A stretch of 64,000 nucleotides of DNA from Clostridia bacterium (GCA_017430135.1 JAFRNM010000004.1:237147-301146); one strand, 5' to 3'. Positions 1 through 8,828 are shown, counted from the stretch's first letter. Notes: generated by a model from the letters alone, not told the origin. Program-made: numbers and translations.

Positions 1-1
1 T

Positions 2-223
2 GCTATGGCAACAACGATTATGGCATTTTGCTCATTATTTATATATAAAATAATAAATGGTATAATTCCGACGAGATTGGCTACAATAATTGCAATAGCA
101 TTTGCTGTAATAGTCTATTTAATGGCGATTGTAGCGCTTAAGATATTCACTAAAAAAGAAATATCCTCATTGCCAATGGGAGAAAAAATTTGTAAATCCC
201 TTGAAAGAACTAAAATATATTAA
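2..223 (+). CDS. C-terminal end of a SpoVB/MurJ-like membrane flippase (partial)
   Basis: Only the last 73 or so codons are present; the reading frame is open to the left edge, so the first Met at base 5 is internal. Two hydrophobic segments are followed by a basic tail containing FTKKEISSLPMGEKI. That ending (transmembrane helix, then a short loop with L-P-x-G-x-K) is typical of stage V sporulation protein B and related polysaccharide flippases of the MATE/MOP superfamily, which move lipid-linked wall precursors across the membrane. The family call rests on the tail alone, so it is moderate. HU follows after a 122-nt gap. Confidence 0.55.
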   Translation, partial: AMATTIMAFCSLFIYKIINGIIPTRLATIIAIAFAVIVYLMAIVALKIFTKKEISSLPMGEKICKSLERTKIY

Positions 224-345
224 ATTTTTTAGAAAAAAAAGAAGGATTTTAGCTTATTTTGGCGAATATTATTATTGTAGTTATAAAAAAGGCTTAAAAT
301 AAGCACTTTTGCTACATAGTTTAAATCTTATAGGAGGTAATTTAA

Positions 346-624
346 ATGAACAAAGCTGAATTAATCGCAGCAGTAGCTGCAAAAACAGGAGACACAAAAA
401 AAGCAGCTGAAGCATCAATCAACGCTTTTGTTGAAGCTGTTACAGAATCTTTAAAGAAAGGTGACAAAGTTCAATTAGTTGGATTTGGATCTTTCGAAGT
501 AAGAAAAAGAGCAGCTAGAAAAGGAAGAAACCCACAAACTAAAGAAGAAATCAAAATACCTGCATCAAAAGCTCCAGTATTCAAAGCTGGTAAAGCATTA
601 AAAGATTTAGTAAACAAAAAATAA
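346..624 (+). CDS. hup: HU-type DNA-binding protein
   Basis: A 92-residue protein, the standard length for HU. It opens with [11 protein letters not shown], followed by the dimer-forming helices. The arm region carries the HU signature [18 protein letters not shown], followed by the [13 protein letters not shown] end. As a homodimer it bends and compacts chromosomal DNA without strict sequence specificity. A strong Shine-Dalgarno (AGGAGG) lies a few bases upstream of the ATG. A hairpin terminator follows directly, so it is probably monocistronic. Confidence 0.95.
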   Translation: MNKAELIAAVAAKTGDTKKAAEASINAFVEAVTESLKKGDKVQLVGFGSFEVRKRAARKGRNPQTKEEIKIPASKAPVFKAGKALKDLVNKK

Positions 625-662
625 GAATTTAATATAAATAATATAAATATATGAATTCATAT

Positions 663-693
663 AAAGAGACTTGAGAAAAAGTCTCTTTTTTTT
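663..693 (+). terminator. Rho-independent terminator of hup
   Basis: An 8-bp stem AAAGAGAC / GTCTCTTT with a 10-nt loop is followed by a run of T. Confidence 0.85.
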
Positions 694-703
694 GCCAAAA
701 CAC

Positions 704-732
704 TTGACAAATGGCAAAAAATAGTGTAAAGT
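704..732 (+). promoter_or_regulatory. Sigma-A type promoter for ylxM-ffh
   Basis: TTGACA (704-709) and TAAAGT (727-732) with 17-nt spacing, placed just after the hup terminator and 33 nt before the ylxM start. Confidence 0.65.
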
Positions 733-764
733 AATATAGCATTACAAATTAAGAGGTAGTAAAA

Positions 765-1112
765 ATGGAAGAAAAAGTAAAAATAAGTATGTTAATTGAA
801 ACTTATGGCAAACTTCTAACTGAAAAGCAAAATCAGATTTTAAATGACTACTACAACAACGATTTGTCTCTATCAGAAATAGCTGAAAACGAAGGTATTA
901 CAAGACAAGCTGTTAGAGATATCATAAAGAAAGGGGAGAAAAAACTTTTCGAGTACGAGGAAAAGCTATTATTTATGAAAAGAACGATAGAAACGAATAG
1001 GAAAATAGAAAAAGCATTAAATGAACTAACGAAAATTCAAAAAGATTACTCAGACAAACAAATAGCAATAGTGCTAGAACATATAAAAAAAGAATTAAAC
1101 TGCTTAGTTTAG
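765..1112 (+). CDS. ylxM: YlxM-family DNA-binding protein (UPF0122)
   Basis: A 115-residue protein with a sigma-70 region-4-like helix-turn-helix: LTEKQNQILNDYYNNDLSL, then SEIAENEGITRQAVRDIIK. A lysine/glutamate-rich helical tail follows. In Firmicutes this small protein is encoded immediately upstream of ffh, as here (33-nt gap), and it is proposed to act with the SRP pathway; in streptococci it stimulates SRP GTPase activity. It has its own promoter after the hup terminator and is probably co-transcribed with ffh. Confidence 0.9.
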   Translation: MEEKVKISMLIETYGKLLTEKQNQILNDYYNNDLSLSEIAENEGITRQAVRDIIKKGEKKLFEYEEKLLFMKRTIETNRKIEKALNELTKIQKDYSDKQIAIVLEHIKKELNCLV

Positions 1113-1145
1113 AATTTTACTAAAACACGAATGGGGGAATAAATT

Positions 1146-2504
1146 ATGGCATTTGAAGGTTTATCATCAAGATTACAAGAAATAACAAGAAAAATTAGAG
1201 GAAAAGCAAGAATAACAGAAAGCGATTTAAAAGAAATGCTAAGAGAAGTAAAACTTGCTTTGCTAGAAGCTGATGTAAACTATAAAATTGTCAAAGAATT
1301 TATTGCAACTATTCAAGAAAAAGCACTTGGGCAAGATGTTATGAAATCTTTAACACCTGGTCAACAAGTTGTAAAAATAGTAAAAGATGAATTAGTTAAT
1401 TTACTTGGAGAGAAGGAAAGTAAAGTAAATTTTACTCCAAATCCACCTACAATAGTAATGCTTGTGGGGTTACAAGGTTCAGGTAAAACAACAACAGCAG
1501 GAAAATTAGCAAACTTGTTTAGAAAACAAGGTAAAAAACCACTATTAGTTGCATGCGATGTTTATAGACCAGCAGCTATAAAACAACTTCAAGTTGTTGG
1601 AGCACAGTTAAATATACCAGTTTACAGCAATGAATCAACTAAAGATGTTGTTCAAATAAGTAAACAAGCAATAAATGTTGCTTATTCAAAACTAAATGAT
1701 GTCATAATACTAGATACAGCAGGTCGTTTACATATAGACGAAGCTCTAATGGATGAACTTAAAAATGTAAAAAATGGAGTACATCCGCATGAAATTTTAC
1801 TTGTAGTAGATAGTATGACAGGTCAAGATGCAGTAAATGTTTCAGAAAAATTTAACGAAGCACTAGGAATTGATGGAGTTATCCTAACAAAACTAGATGG
1901 TGATACACGTGGTGGTGCTGCACTTTCAGTAAAAAAAGTAACAGGAAAACCAATAAAATTTGCTGCAACAGGTGAAAAACTAAGCGATATAGAAGTATTT
2001 CATCCAGAAAGAATGGCACAAAGAATTCTTGGAATGGGAGACATCTTATCAATAATAGAAAAAGCAGAAGAAACTTTTGACTTAGAACAGGCAGAAAAAT
2101 TAGAAAAACAATTAAAGAAAAAAGAATTAGATTTAGATGACTATTTAGCCCAACTAAGGCAAATGAAAAAAATGGGTTCATTCTCGTCAATATTAAAAAT
2201 GATACCAGGGATGAACAAATTTAAAGATTTAAAAGTTGATGACAAAGAATTTACAAGAATAGAAGCTATAATCTGTTCTATGACAAAAAAAGAAAAACAA
2301 AATACAAAACTTTTAAATGCAAGTAGAAGACAAAGAATTGCAAAAGGTAGTGGAACAAGTGTACAAGACATAAACAAATTCATAAAATCATTTGAAATGA
2401 CACAAAAAATGATGAAACAAATTCAAGGAAACAAAGGCGGATTAAGAAAAATGATGAAAGGCATGAATTTGGATGAAAATGCACTTAAAAATTTTAAAAT
2501 GTAA
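1146..2504 (+). CDS. ffh: Signal recognition particle protein Ffh (SRP54)
   Basis: A 452-residue SRP GTPase that binds the 4.5S/6S RNA and the signal sequences of nascent membrane proteins and docks with FtsY. The N domain (residues 1-90) is helical. The G domain shows the P-loop GLQGSGKTTTAGKLA (about 107-121), DVYRPAAIKQLQ, the G3 motif DTAGR and the G4 motif TKLDG. The methionine-rich M domain closes the protein: MIPGM, SRRQRIAKGSG (the SRP RNA-binding helix), MKQIQGNKGG and MKGMN. Length and domain order are normal. It begins the ribosome/secretion operon that continues, beyond a fold-back repeat, with rpsP. Confidence 0.97.
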   Translation: MAFEGLSSRLQEITRKIRGKARITESDLKEMLREVKLALLEADVNYKIVKEFIATIQEKALGQDVMKSLTPGQQVVKIVKDELVNLLGEKESKVNFTPNPPTIVMLVGLQGSGKTTTAGKLANLFRKQGKKPLLVACDVYRPAAIKQLQVVGAQLNIPVYSNESTKDVVQISKQAINVAYSKLNDVIILDTAGRLHIDEALMDELKNVKNGVHPHEILLVVDSMTGQDAVNVSEKFNEALGIDGVILTKLDGDTRGGAALSVKKVTGKPIKFAATGEKLSDIEVFHPERMAQRILGMGDILSIIEKAEETFDLEQAEKLEKQLKKKELDLDDYLAQLRQMKKMGSFSSILKMIPGMNKFKDLKVDDKEFTRIEAIICSMTKKEKQNTKLLNASRRQRIAKGSGTSVQDINKFIKSFEMTQKMMKQIQGNKGGLRKMMKGMNLDENALKNFKM

Positions 2505-2529
2505 TTTAAATTTGTTATTTATTTTTATA

Positions 2530-2660
2530 TTATATATTATTTTATAATACCTTGGTGTCGCAACTTCCAGATTTTAAAAATACTAGTCTATAAGTTGCTT
2601 CAGTCGCCCTGCGCTTCGCTTCGGTTGATCGCTTACGCGGTATTATAAAATAATATATAA
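2530..2660 (-). repeat. Fold-back repeat family copy A (ffh-rpsP gap)
   Basis: The conserved core (2552-2638) reads on the minus strand. It begins CGCGTAAGCGATCAACCG and ends GGAAGTTGCGACACCAAG, nearly identical to copy B at 22.7 kb. The core is enclosed by A/T-rich arms (2530-2551 and 2639-2660) that are perfect inverted complements of each other but unlike the arms of any other copy. An inner 7-bp stem is GCAACTT/AAGTTGC here. Confidence 0.8.
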
Positions 2661-2714
2661 ATAAAATAAAAATATATAAATATAAAATTATAAAATTTCG
2701 GAGGTGAATTTAAA

Positions 2715-2945
2715 ATGGTAAAAATTAGATTACAAAGACAAGGAAAGAAAAAAGCTCCATTCTATCACATAGTAGTAGCTGATTCTAAATCTCCAAGAGA
2801 TGGAAAAATAATCGAACAAATCGGTACTTATGATCCAATGACAGAACCTGCTACAATCAAATTAGACAAAGAAAAAGTTGAAAAATGGATTAAAAATGGT
2901 GCAAAACCAACTGACACAGTTAAATACTTAATCGAAAAAGCATAA
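2715..2945 (+). CDS. rpsP: Small ribosomal subunit protein bS16
   Basis: A 76-residue bS16, opening with [20 protein letters not shown] and the typical [16 protein letters not shown] segment, ending in a lysine-rich helix. It is an early-binding 30S protein. Shine-Dalgarno GGAGGTG precedes the ATG. It heads the block rpsP-khpA-rimM-rplS. In most Firmicutes trmD lies between rimM and rplS; here it is found near 38.7 kb instead. Confidence 0.97.
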   Translation: MVKIRLQRQGKKKAPFYHIVVADSKSPRDGKIIEQIGTYDPMTEPATIKLDKEKVEKWIKNGAKPTDTVKYLIEKA

Positions 2946-2967
2946 GAAAAGAAAGGAAAAAAGCAAA

Positions 2968-3198
2968 ATGAAAGACATACTTGAAGTAATAATCAAAAAT
3001 TTAGTAGACAACAAAGATTCAGTAGAGATAAACGAAGTAAATGGAGAAAAATCTGTAGTTTTTGAAGTAAAAGTTGCAGAAGGAGACATGGGAAAAATTA
3101 TAGGTAAACAAGGAAGACTTGCAAAATCTATAAGAACAGTTATAAAAGCTGTAGCTAATAAAGAAAATAAAAGAGTTACAGTTGAATTTATTGGATAA
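2968..3198 (+). CDS. khpA: KH-domain RNA-binding protein KhpA (YlqC)
   Basis: A 76-residue single KH domain. The GxxG RNA-binding loop is in GKIIGKQGRLAKSIRTVIKA. In Firmicutes KhpA pairs with KhpB/EloR, binds RNA and affects cell elongation and division. Its position between rpsP and rimM is the conserved one, with a 22-nt gap from rpsP and a 12-nt gap to rimM. Confidence 0.93.
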   Translation: MKDILEVIIKNLVDNKDSVEINEVNGEKSVVFEVKVAEGDMGKIIGKQGRLAKSIRTVIKAVANKENKRVTVEFIG

Positions 3199-3210
3199 TT
3201 GGAGTAAGTT

Positions 3211-3714
3211 ATGCAATATTTAGAAATAGGTCAAATTGTAAATACATTTGGTATAAAAGGACAAGTGAAAGTAGTTCCTTTTACAGATGATGTAGAGCGA
3301 TTTGAAGAATTAAAAAAAATATATATTGTTAATAAAAAACAACGCTTAGAAGTAGAAATTGAAAATGTAAAATATCATAAAAACATGGTTTTACTAAAAT
3401 TCAAAGGTCTAGAAAAAATAGAGGATGTAGAAATTTATAAAAATTGCTATCTAGAAATAGACAGAAAAGATGGTAAGCCATTGGAAGAAGGAGAATATTA
3501 CATAGTAGATTTAATTGGCTTAGATGTGTATTCAGATGAAGGAACACATTTAGGAAAAGTAGATGATATCTACAATACAGGAAGTAACGATATATATGTT
3601 GTAAAAGATGAATTAGGCAAACAAATTTTATTACCATATATTGATGATGTAATAAAAGAAATTAGTCTAGAAAAAAAGAAAATTATAGTACACTTAATCG
3701 AAGGATTAGTGTAG
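3211..3714 (+). CDS. rimM: Ribosome maturation factor RimM
   Basis: A 167-residue protein. The N-terminal barrel begins [19 protein letters not shown], the classic RimM opening. The C-terminal PRC-barrel contains [17 protein letters not shown] and ends [14 protein letters not shown]. It assists 16S 3'-domain maturation and binds uS19. Normally trmD follows; here rplS follows after 62 nt. Confidence 0.95.
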   Translation: MQYLEIGQIVNTFGIKGQVKVVPFTDDVERFEELKKIYIVNKKQRLEVEIENVKYHKNMVLLKFKGLEKIEDVEIYKNCYLEIDRKDGKPLEEGEYYIVDLIGLDVYSDEGTHLGKVDDIYNTGSNDIYVVKDELGKQILLPYIDDVIKEISLEKKKIIVHLIEGLV

Positions 3715-3723
3715 AAAAAATGA

Positions 3724-3741
3724 TGTGCCTAATAAGTGGCA
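3724..3741 (+). promoter_or_regulatory. Small hairpin in the rplS leader
   Basis: GTGCC, TAATAAGT, GGCAC forms a 5-bp hairpin between the rimM stop and the rplS ribosome-binding site. Firmicutes often have an autoregulatory L19 leader RNA at this place; the sequence here is too short for me to claim membership. Confidence 0.25.
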
Positions 3742-3776
3742 CCGCTCAAAAAAAGAAAGAAGGAGGAAATTCTAAA

Positions 3777-4286
3777 ATGGATATTATAAAATCTATTGAA
3801 CATGAACAATTAAAATCTAAAATACCAGAACTTAGAGTTGGTAATACAGTTAGAGTTCACGTAAGAATAAAAGAAGGAAACAAAGAAAGAATCCAAGTAT
3901 TTGAAGGAATAATAATAAAAAAACAAGGTGGAGGACTAAATGCTACATTTACTGTAAGAAAAATCTCTTATGGTGTAGGTGTTGAAAAAACATTCTTAGT
4001 TCACTCACCATTAGTTGAAAAAGTTGAATTAGTAAGAGTAGGTAAAGCAAGAAGAGCTAAATTATACTACTTAAGAGACAGAGTTGGTAAAGCTGCAAAA
4101 ACTAAAGAACAAATCGGTGCAAGAATTGAAGACAGAGAAATAACTGTTAAAGAAGAATTGGTAGAAGAACCAGTAGCTGAAGAAGTAGTTGCAGAAGCTG
4201 AAACAGGTGCTCCAGCAGCAGAAGTTGTAGAAGAAGTTGTTGAAACACCAGTAGCTGAAGAAACAAAAACAGAAAGTGCTGAATAA
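3777..4286 (+). CDS. rplS: Large ribosomal subunit protein bL19 with a long acidic C-terminal tail
   Basis: The start at 3777 ([20 protein letters not shown]) is chosen because AGGAGG lies 8 nt upstream and this is where bL19 begins; the frame is open further upstream but without a better signal. Residues 1-112 are a canonical bL19 ending [17 protein letters not shown]. About 57 further residues rich in E, V and A follow ([17 protein letters not shown] and similar). bL19 is usually about 115 residues, so the tail is a lineage-specific extension. It would carry strong negative charge near the 30S-50S interface. Confidence 0.93.
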   Translation: MDIIKSIEHEQLKSKIPELRVGNTVRVHVRIKEGNKERIQVFEGIIIKKQGGGLNATFTVRKISYGVGVEKTFLVHSPLVEKVELVRVGKARRAKLYYLRDRVGKAAKTKEQIGARIEDREITVKEELVEEPVAEEVVAEAETGAPAAEVVEEVVETPVAEETKTESAE

Positions 4287-4308
4287 TTAAATAAAAAGGA
4301 GAACAATT

Positions 4309-4878
4309 ATGAAAAAAAGTATTTTAATTTCAATCGTATTATTAATGATACTAACTATTGCAACAAGTGTTAACGCATATTCAACAAGTGATTATACAGT
4401 AGATATTCCAAGCGAATATGAAGAAAAAATGTCTGCTGTATTTGCTACAGATGATGGACGTAGTTTTAATATTCAAATAACAAAATATGACGAAAAAGAG
4501 GGATACCCATACACACAAAAAATGCTAGATGAATTAGCAAATGAATTTGAATCTGATGGTAGCGTAAAAATAAATAATAAAGAAATCACAAAATGTACTA
4601 AAAATAATTATAAATGTTTCCATATAACATCAACTTATTTAGGGATTGATTGTGATCAATATGCAATAGTTTCTGGAGATAAAATCTATACATTAACACT
4701 AAGTTCAAGAGACAAAGAAGATTTTAATAGAGATGAAATGAAGGGCATTATTAATAGTTTTACAATAAATGATTATAAAGAACCTCAAGAAGGTTTAAAC
4801 CCTGCAATAATAGGAGCAATAATTGGTGCAGGTGTTGTTTTAGTAATAGGAATAGTATCAGTAATAAAAAGAAAATAA
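4309..4878 (+). CDS. Secreted, C-terminally membrane-anchored protein of unknown function
   Basis: 189 residues. A signal peptide (MKKSILISIVLLMILTIAT, cleavage probably after VNA) is followed by an external domain of about 130 residues with scattered Cys and many aromatic and charged residues. A C-terminal transmembrane helix (AIIGAIIGAGVVLVIGIVS) and a KRK stop-transfer end the protein. I do not recognise the external domain; its strand-rich look and the NSFTI segment recall lipoprotein domains of the PsbP/YbbD-like kind, but that is a guess. It lies 22 nt after rplS and is followed by a strong terminator, so it may be a rider in the ribosomal operon. Confidence 0.75.
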   Translation: MKKSILISIVLLMILTIATSVNAYSTSDYTVDIPSEYEEKMSAVFATDDGRSFNIQITKYDEKEGYPYTQKMLDELANEFESDGSVKINNKEITKCTKNNYKCFHITSTYLGIDCDQYAIVSGDKIYTLTLSSRDKEDFNRDEMKGIINSFTINDYKEPQEGLNPAIIGAIIGAGVVLVIGIVSVIKRK

Positions 4879-4902
4879 CAAAATAAGAATAAATTAATAC
4901 TT

Positions 4903-4932
4903 AAAAATCTCAGCTTAAGCTGAGATTTTTTT
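4903..4932 (+). terminator. Rho-independent terminator after the 4309-4878 gene
   Basis: A perfect 14-bp palindrome AAAAATCTCAGCTT / AAGCTGAGATTTTT followed by T residues. Confidence 0.85.
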
Positions 4933-5049
4933 ATTTAATAGGAAAGTTGCGCTTTCCTATTAAATAAAAGCGCTTCGCGCGCGAACAATGACGCGGACAT
5001 TTGCAATTAGTTATATCTTTTGCAATTATCATAATGTCCGCTATTGTTC
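4931..5049. repeat. Composite double palindrome between the L19 operon and gatC
   Basis: Palindrome 1 (4931-4967) has perfect 16-bp arms TTATTTAATAGGAAAG / CTTTCCTATTAAATAA around TTGCG. A GC-rich bridge follows (AGCGCTTCGCGCGC). Palindrome 2 (4983-5049) has arms GAACAATGACGCGGACATT / AATGTCCGCTATTGTTC, with a short direct repeat TTGCAATTA twice inside the loop. GC-rich motifs recall the fold-back family A-E, but the core is different. Confidence 0.6.
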
Positions 5050-5108
5050 TTACGAAAATTATAATTTTAATAAAGATATTGAATTATCTTTTATTTTGAT
5101 GTATATAC

Positions 5109-5137
5109 TTGTTTTTTTTGTATTTTCATTATATAAT
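5109..5137 (+). promoter_or_regulatory. Promoter for gatCAB
   Basis: TTGTTT (5109-5114) and TATAAT (5132-5137) with 17-nt spacing, 31 nt before the gatC start. Confidence 0.6.
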
Positions 5138-5168
5138 AGAGAGCGAATTAGTAAAAGGAGAAGATAGT

Positions 5169-5456
5169 ATGCAAGTAAGTAAAGAAGAGATTTTACACAT
5201 TGCAAACTTAGCAATGTTAAATTTGGAAGAAAATGAGATAGAAAAGTATAGAGAAAATCTAGTTGATATCTTAAACTTTTCTGAAACAATAAAAAATGCT
5301 CCAACTGAAAATCTAGATATAACTATAGGAGCTAATGAAGCTAAAAATATATTTAGAAAAGATGAAGTGAAAAAATTTGAAGATACAGCCAGTCTATTGC
5401 AAAATGCACCAACACAAGATCAAAATATGTTTAAAATACCAAAAGTTATTCAGTAA
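5169..5456 (+). CDS. gatC: Asp/Glu-tRNA amidotransferase subunit C
   Basis: The 95-residue GatC stabilises the GatA-GatB pair of the transamidosome that converts Glu-tRNA(Gln) and Asp-tRNA(Asn) to the amidated forms. Typical features are KEEILHIANLAMLNLEENEI, the FSETIKNAPTENLD segment and the RKDEV stretch. Start 5169 follows AAAAGGAG by 8 nt; the upstream in-frame ATG at 5109 falls inside the promoter. A fold-back repeat (copy D) separates it from gatA. Confidence 0.93.
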   Translation: MQVSKEEILHIANLAMLNLEENEIEKYRENLVDILNFSETIKNAPTENLDITIGANEAKNIFRKDEVKKFEDTASLLQNAPTQDQNMFKIPKVIQ

Positions 5457-5468
5457 TTGGTAATAAAG

Positions 5469-5587
5469 GTAATATGTTAAAAATGAGTGAGGACGCGTAG
5501 GCGTAGCGAAGCGGAGCGGTGAAGCGACCTGTCATAATAAGATAAGGAAGGTCGCGACAACAAGGACGAACGGTTTTAACATATTAC
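5469..5587 (+). repeat. Fold-back repeat family copy D (gatC-gatA gap)
   Basis: The core (5483-5573) contains GACGCGTAGGCGTAGCGAAG, GCGACCTGTCATAATAAG and AGGTCGCGACAACAAGG. The inner stem is GCGACCT/AGGTCGC. Arms GTAATATGTTAAAA (5469-5482) and TTTTAACATATTAC (5574-5587) pair perfectly. The core closely matches copy E at 27.1 kb in opposite orientation. Confidence 0.8.
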
Positions 5588-5614
5588 AAATAATTAGTAA
5601 TGGGAGGATTTTGA

Positions 5615-7093
5615 ATGAATATTGTAAATTTAACAGTACATGAGTTACAAGAAAAATTAGCAAACAAAGAACTTACAATAACTGAAATTACAAAAGCTTA
5701 TGTAGATAGAATAAATGAAAAAGAAAAAGATGTAAAAGCGTTTATTACACCTTTATTAGATGATGCAATGTCACAAGCAAAAGATATACAAGCAAAAGTA
5801 GAAGCAGGAGAAATTAATGGATCTTTAGCAGGTATTCCAATAGGAATAAAAGATAATATGTGCACTAAAGGAGTAAAAACAACCTGTGCCTCTAAAATGT
5901 TAGAAAACTTTGTTGCACCTTATTCAGCAACTGTTGTAGAAAAGTTAAATGAAGAAAATATTATTAACCTAGGAAAATTAAATATGGATGAATTTGCAAT
6001 GGGAAGTTCAACAGAAAATTCTTATTTTCCAAAAACAAGAAATCCATGGAATTTAAATAAAGTACCAGGTGGATCATCTGGTGGTTCTGCAGCAGCAGTA
6101 GCGGCAAATTTAGTTCCTTGGGCATTAGGATCAGATACAGGTGGATCAATTCGTCAACCAGCAAGTTTATGCGGTGTTGTAGGATTAAAGCCTACTTATG
6201 GTTTAGTTTCTAGATATGGATTAGTAGCATTTGCTTCATCTTTAGACCAAATTGGCCCAATTACAAAAGATGTAAAAGATGCAGCAATATTATTAAATGT
6301 AATAGCAGGTCATGATGAAAAAGATACAACTTCATGTAATATAGAGAAAAAAGATTACACAAAAGCTTTAAAAAATGATGTAAAAGGATTAAAAATTGCC
6401 GTTCCAACAGAATTCTTTGCAGAAGGAATAAATGAAGAAGTAAAAGCATCACTTGAAAAAGCAATAGAAAAATATAAAGAATTAGGAGCAAAAGTAGAAG
6501 AAGTATCATTGGATATTGCAACATATGCTTTAGCAACTTATTACATTATAGCTTGTGCAGAAGCTAGTTCAAATTTAGGAAGATTTGACGGGATACGCTA
6601 CGGATACAGGTCTCCAGAGGCTAAAGACTTAAAAGAAATATTCAAGAAATCAAGAAGTGAAGGTTTTGGCCCAGAAGTAAAAAGAAGAATTATTTTAGGT
6701 ACTTATGTTTTATCTTCTGGATATTATGATGCTTATTATAAAAAAGCTCAACAAGCTCGTACATTAGTAATGAATAAGTTTAACAAAGTCTTTGAAGAAT
6801 ATGATGTTATATTAACACCAACATCACCTGTAACAGCATTTGATATTGGTTCAAAATCAGAGAATCCACTGGAGATGTACTTAGCGGATATATGTACTGT
6901 TTCCGTAAATATTGCTGGTCTTCCAGGAATATCAATTCCATGTGGTGTTGATAGTGAAGGGCTTCCAATAGGAATGCAACTAATTGGAAACAAATTCCAA
7001 GAAGAAACTATTTTAAATGCAGCATATACTTATGAACAAGCAACAAATTTTAGAGCAAATTACAAACCAGAATTTAAGGGAGGTGCTAACTAA
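5615..7093 (+). CDS. gatA: Asp/Glu-tRNA amidotransferase subunit A
   Basis: The 492-residue amidase-signature enzyme releases ammonia from Gln for GatB. The Ser-cisSer-Lys machinery is visible: [14 protein letters not shown] (catalytic Lys), [16 protein letters not shown], and [24 protein letters not shown]. Length and motif order are normal, and Shine-Dalgarno GGGAGG precedes the ATG. Its stop overlaps the gatB start (TAATG), implying translational coupling. Confidence 0.97.
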   Translation: MNIVNLTVHELQEKLANKELTITEITKAYVDRINEKEKDVKAFITPLLDDAMSQAKDIQAKVEAGEINGSLAGIPIGIKDNMCTKGVKTTCASKMLENFVAPYSATVVEKLNEENIINLGKLNMDEFAMGSSTENSYFPKTRNPWNLNKVPGGSSGGSAAAVAANLVPWALGSDTGGSIRQPASLCGVVGLKPTYGLVSRYGLVAFASSLDQIGPITKDVKDAAILLNVIAGHDEKDTTSCNIEKKDYTKALKNDVKGLKIAVPTEFFAEGINEEVKASLEKAIEKYKELGAKVEEVSLDIATYALATYYIIACAEASSNLGRFDGIRYGYRSPEAKDLKEIFKKSRSEGFGPEVKRRIILGTYVLSSGYYDAYYKKAQQARTLVMNKFNKVFEEYDVILTPTSPVTAFDIGSKSENPLEMYLADICTVSVNIAGLPGISIPCGVDSEGLPIGMQLIGNKFQEETILNAAYTYEQATNFRANYKPEFKGGAN

Positions 7094-8529
7094 TGTCAAG
7101 AGAAGATTACGAACTAGTAATAGGAATAGAAGTGCATGCAGAATTAAGTACAAAAACAAAAATATTCTGTTCATGTCCAACAACATTTGGGGCAGCACCT
7201 AATACACAAACATGTCCAATATGTATGGCAATGCCAGGAACATTACCTGTATTAAATGAAAAGGTAGTAGAGTATGCTGTAAAAGCTGGGTTAGCAACAA
7301 ATTGCGAAATATCACAAGATAGCAAAAATGATAGAAAAAATTATTTCTACCCAGACTTACCAAAAGCATATCAAATTTCACAATATGACAAACCATTGTG
7401 TAAAGAAGGTTATGTAGAAATTGAAACTAAAGATGGTAAAAAAACAATTGGAATTGAGAGAATCCATATAGAAGAAGATACAGGAAAATTAAATCATGAT
7501 GATTTTAGTGGTGGTTCATTGTTAGATTTAAATAGAGCTGGAGTGCCACTTATAGAAACTGTTTCTAAACCAGATATGAGAAGTGCAGAAGAAGCAGATA
7601 GCTATTTAAGAAAACTAAAATCAATATTTGAATATATAGAAGTTTCAGATTGTAAAATGCAAGAAGCATCTTTTAGAGCAGATGTTAACGTTTCAGTACA
7701 TAAAAAGGGAGAGCCATTTGGAACTCGTACAGAAATGAAAGGAATGGACTCTTTTAGAAGCATTGCAAGAGCTATTGAATATGAAAAAAATAGACAAATT
7801 GATTTAATAGAAGCTGGTGGAACAGTAATACAAGAAACGCTAAGATGGGATGATGTATCTGGAAGAACATTTTCAATGAGAGATAAAGAAGATGCGGAAG
7901 ATTACAGATATTTTCCAGAGCCAGACCTAGTTGCAATTAAACTTTCTGAAGAATATATAAAAAATATTAAAGATAATTTACCTGAATTACCAGAAAGCAG
8001 AAAACAAAGATATTTAACCGAATATAAATTATCAGAAAAAGATGCAAATATTATAACATCTTCAAAATATTTATCAGAGTTATTTGAGGGAACAATAAAA
8101 GTTTGTAACAATCCAAAAGCAGTAAATAACTGGATTATTTCAGATATTTCAAGAATATTAAACGAAACAGAAACTGATCCTATGGAAATACCATTTGATT
8201 GTAACCAACTTGGAAAATTAATAATTTTAATTGACAAAGGTACAATCAGTTCAAGTATAGGTAAAAAAGTTCTTGAAGAATTATTTGAAAATCCTAGAGA
8301 TCCAGAAGAAATAATAAAGGAAAAAGGTTGGATTCAAATATCTGATGAAGGAGCAATAAAAGAGGTTGTAAATAAAATTTTAGAGGCAAATCCTCAATCA
8401 ATTGCAGACTTCAAAGCAGGAAAGGATAGAGCTTTAGGATTTTTAGTTGGACAAGCAATGAAGGAGACTAAAGGAAAAGCAAATCCACAAATGTTAAATA
8501 AAATGTTTTTAGAAGAATTAAACAAATAA
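7093..8529 (+). CDS. gatB: Asp/Glu-tRNA amidotransferase subunit B
   Basis: The 478-residue GatB activates the tRNA-bound Glu/Asp by phosphorylation and transfers ammonia. It opens with YELVIGIEVHAELSTKTKIFC and has the paired-Cys zinc region CSCP...CPICMAMPG, the LNRAGVPLIE segment and the C-terminal YqeY-like tail (GFLVGQAMKETKGKANP). It overlaps gatA by one base. Its presence suggests that the organism makes Gln-tRNA or Asn-tRNA indirectly. Confidence 0.97.
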   Translation: MSREDYELVIGIEVHAELSTKTKIFCSCPTTFGAAPNTQTCPICMAMPGTLPVLNEKVVEYAVKAGLATNCEISQDSKNDRKNYFYPDLPKAYQISQYDKPLCKEGYVEIETKDGKKTIGIERIHIEEDTGKLNHDDFSGGSLLDLNRAGVPLIETVSKPDMRSAEEADSYLRKLKSIFEYIEVSDCKMQEASFRADVNVSVHKKGEPFGTRTEMKGMDSFRSIARAIEYEKNRQIDLIEAGGTVIQETLRWDDVSGRTFSMRDKEDAEDYRYFPEPDLVAIKLSEEYIKNIKDNLPELPESRKQRYLTEYKLSEKDANIITSSKYLSELFEGTIKVCNNPKAVNNWIISDISRILNETETDPMEIPFDCNQLGKLIILIDKGTISSSIGKKVLEELFENPRDPEEIIKEKGWIQISDEGAIKEVVNKILEANPQSIADFKAGKDRALGFLVGQAMKETKGKANPQMLNKMFLEELNK

Positions 8530-8578
8530 TTTGGTCTAAAATATAGACATTTTTAAATAAATGTGTTAAGATATTAAA

Positions 8579-8625
8579 GTGTTAGTGAATAGGAAAAATT
8601 ATTTTCCTATTCAACTAAAACACTA
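8579..8625 (+). terminator. Hairpin between gatB and tRNA-Leu
   Basis: GAATAGGAAAA and TTTTCCTATTC pair (11 bp), extended by GTGTT...AACAC with small interruptions. It lacks a long T tract, so it may be either a weak terminator of gatB or a processing signal for the tRNA. Confidence 0.45.
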
Positions 8626-8631
8626 AAATAT

Positions 8632-8718
8632 GCCGGTGTGCTGGAATTGGTAGACGGGGCAGACTCAAAATCTGTTGTCAGCAATGGCATGTGGGTTCGA
8701 GTCCCACCACCGGCACCA
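8632..8718 (+). tRNA. tRNA-Leu (anticodon CAA)
   Basis: An 87-nt class II tRNA with encoded CCA. The acceptor stem GCCGGTG pairs with CACCGGC. The anticodon stem GCAGA/TCTGT encloses loop CTCAAAA, giving anticodon CAA (reads UUG). The long variable arm TTGTCAGCAATGGCATG and the T arm GTGGGTTCGAGTCCCAC are typical of tRNA-Leu. Confidence 0.95.
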
Positions 8719-8762
8719 AATGTGGATTTACTCGAACACGTAAATTCGAAAGGGAATATCTA

Positions 8763-8828
8763 ATGGATAATAAATTAATAGATAATAATTATAATATTGA
8801 TAGCCTATTTGATAATATCAAAGATTAA
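8763..8828 (+). CDS. Possible 21-residue peptide gene between tRNA-Leu and the EFR1 gene
   Basis: ATG to TAA encodes MDNKLIDNNYNIDSLFDNIK plus one Asp. AAAGGG lies 7-8 nt upstream, so translation is possible. The product is acidic and matches nothing I know. It could be the surviving start of a decayed gene or chance in AT-rich DNA. Confidence 0.2.
   Translation: MDNKLIDNNYNIDSLFDNIKD

Noticed and set aside
3714..3777. Established L19 leader RNA
   Set aside because: Only 62 nt with one 5-bp hairpin; too little to assign to the known leader family without a covariance search.
8632..8718. tRNA-Leu as an attachment site of an integrated element
   Set aside because: I found no second copy of the tRNA 3' end in the window and no integrase downstream.
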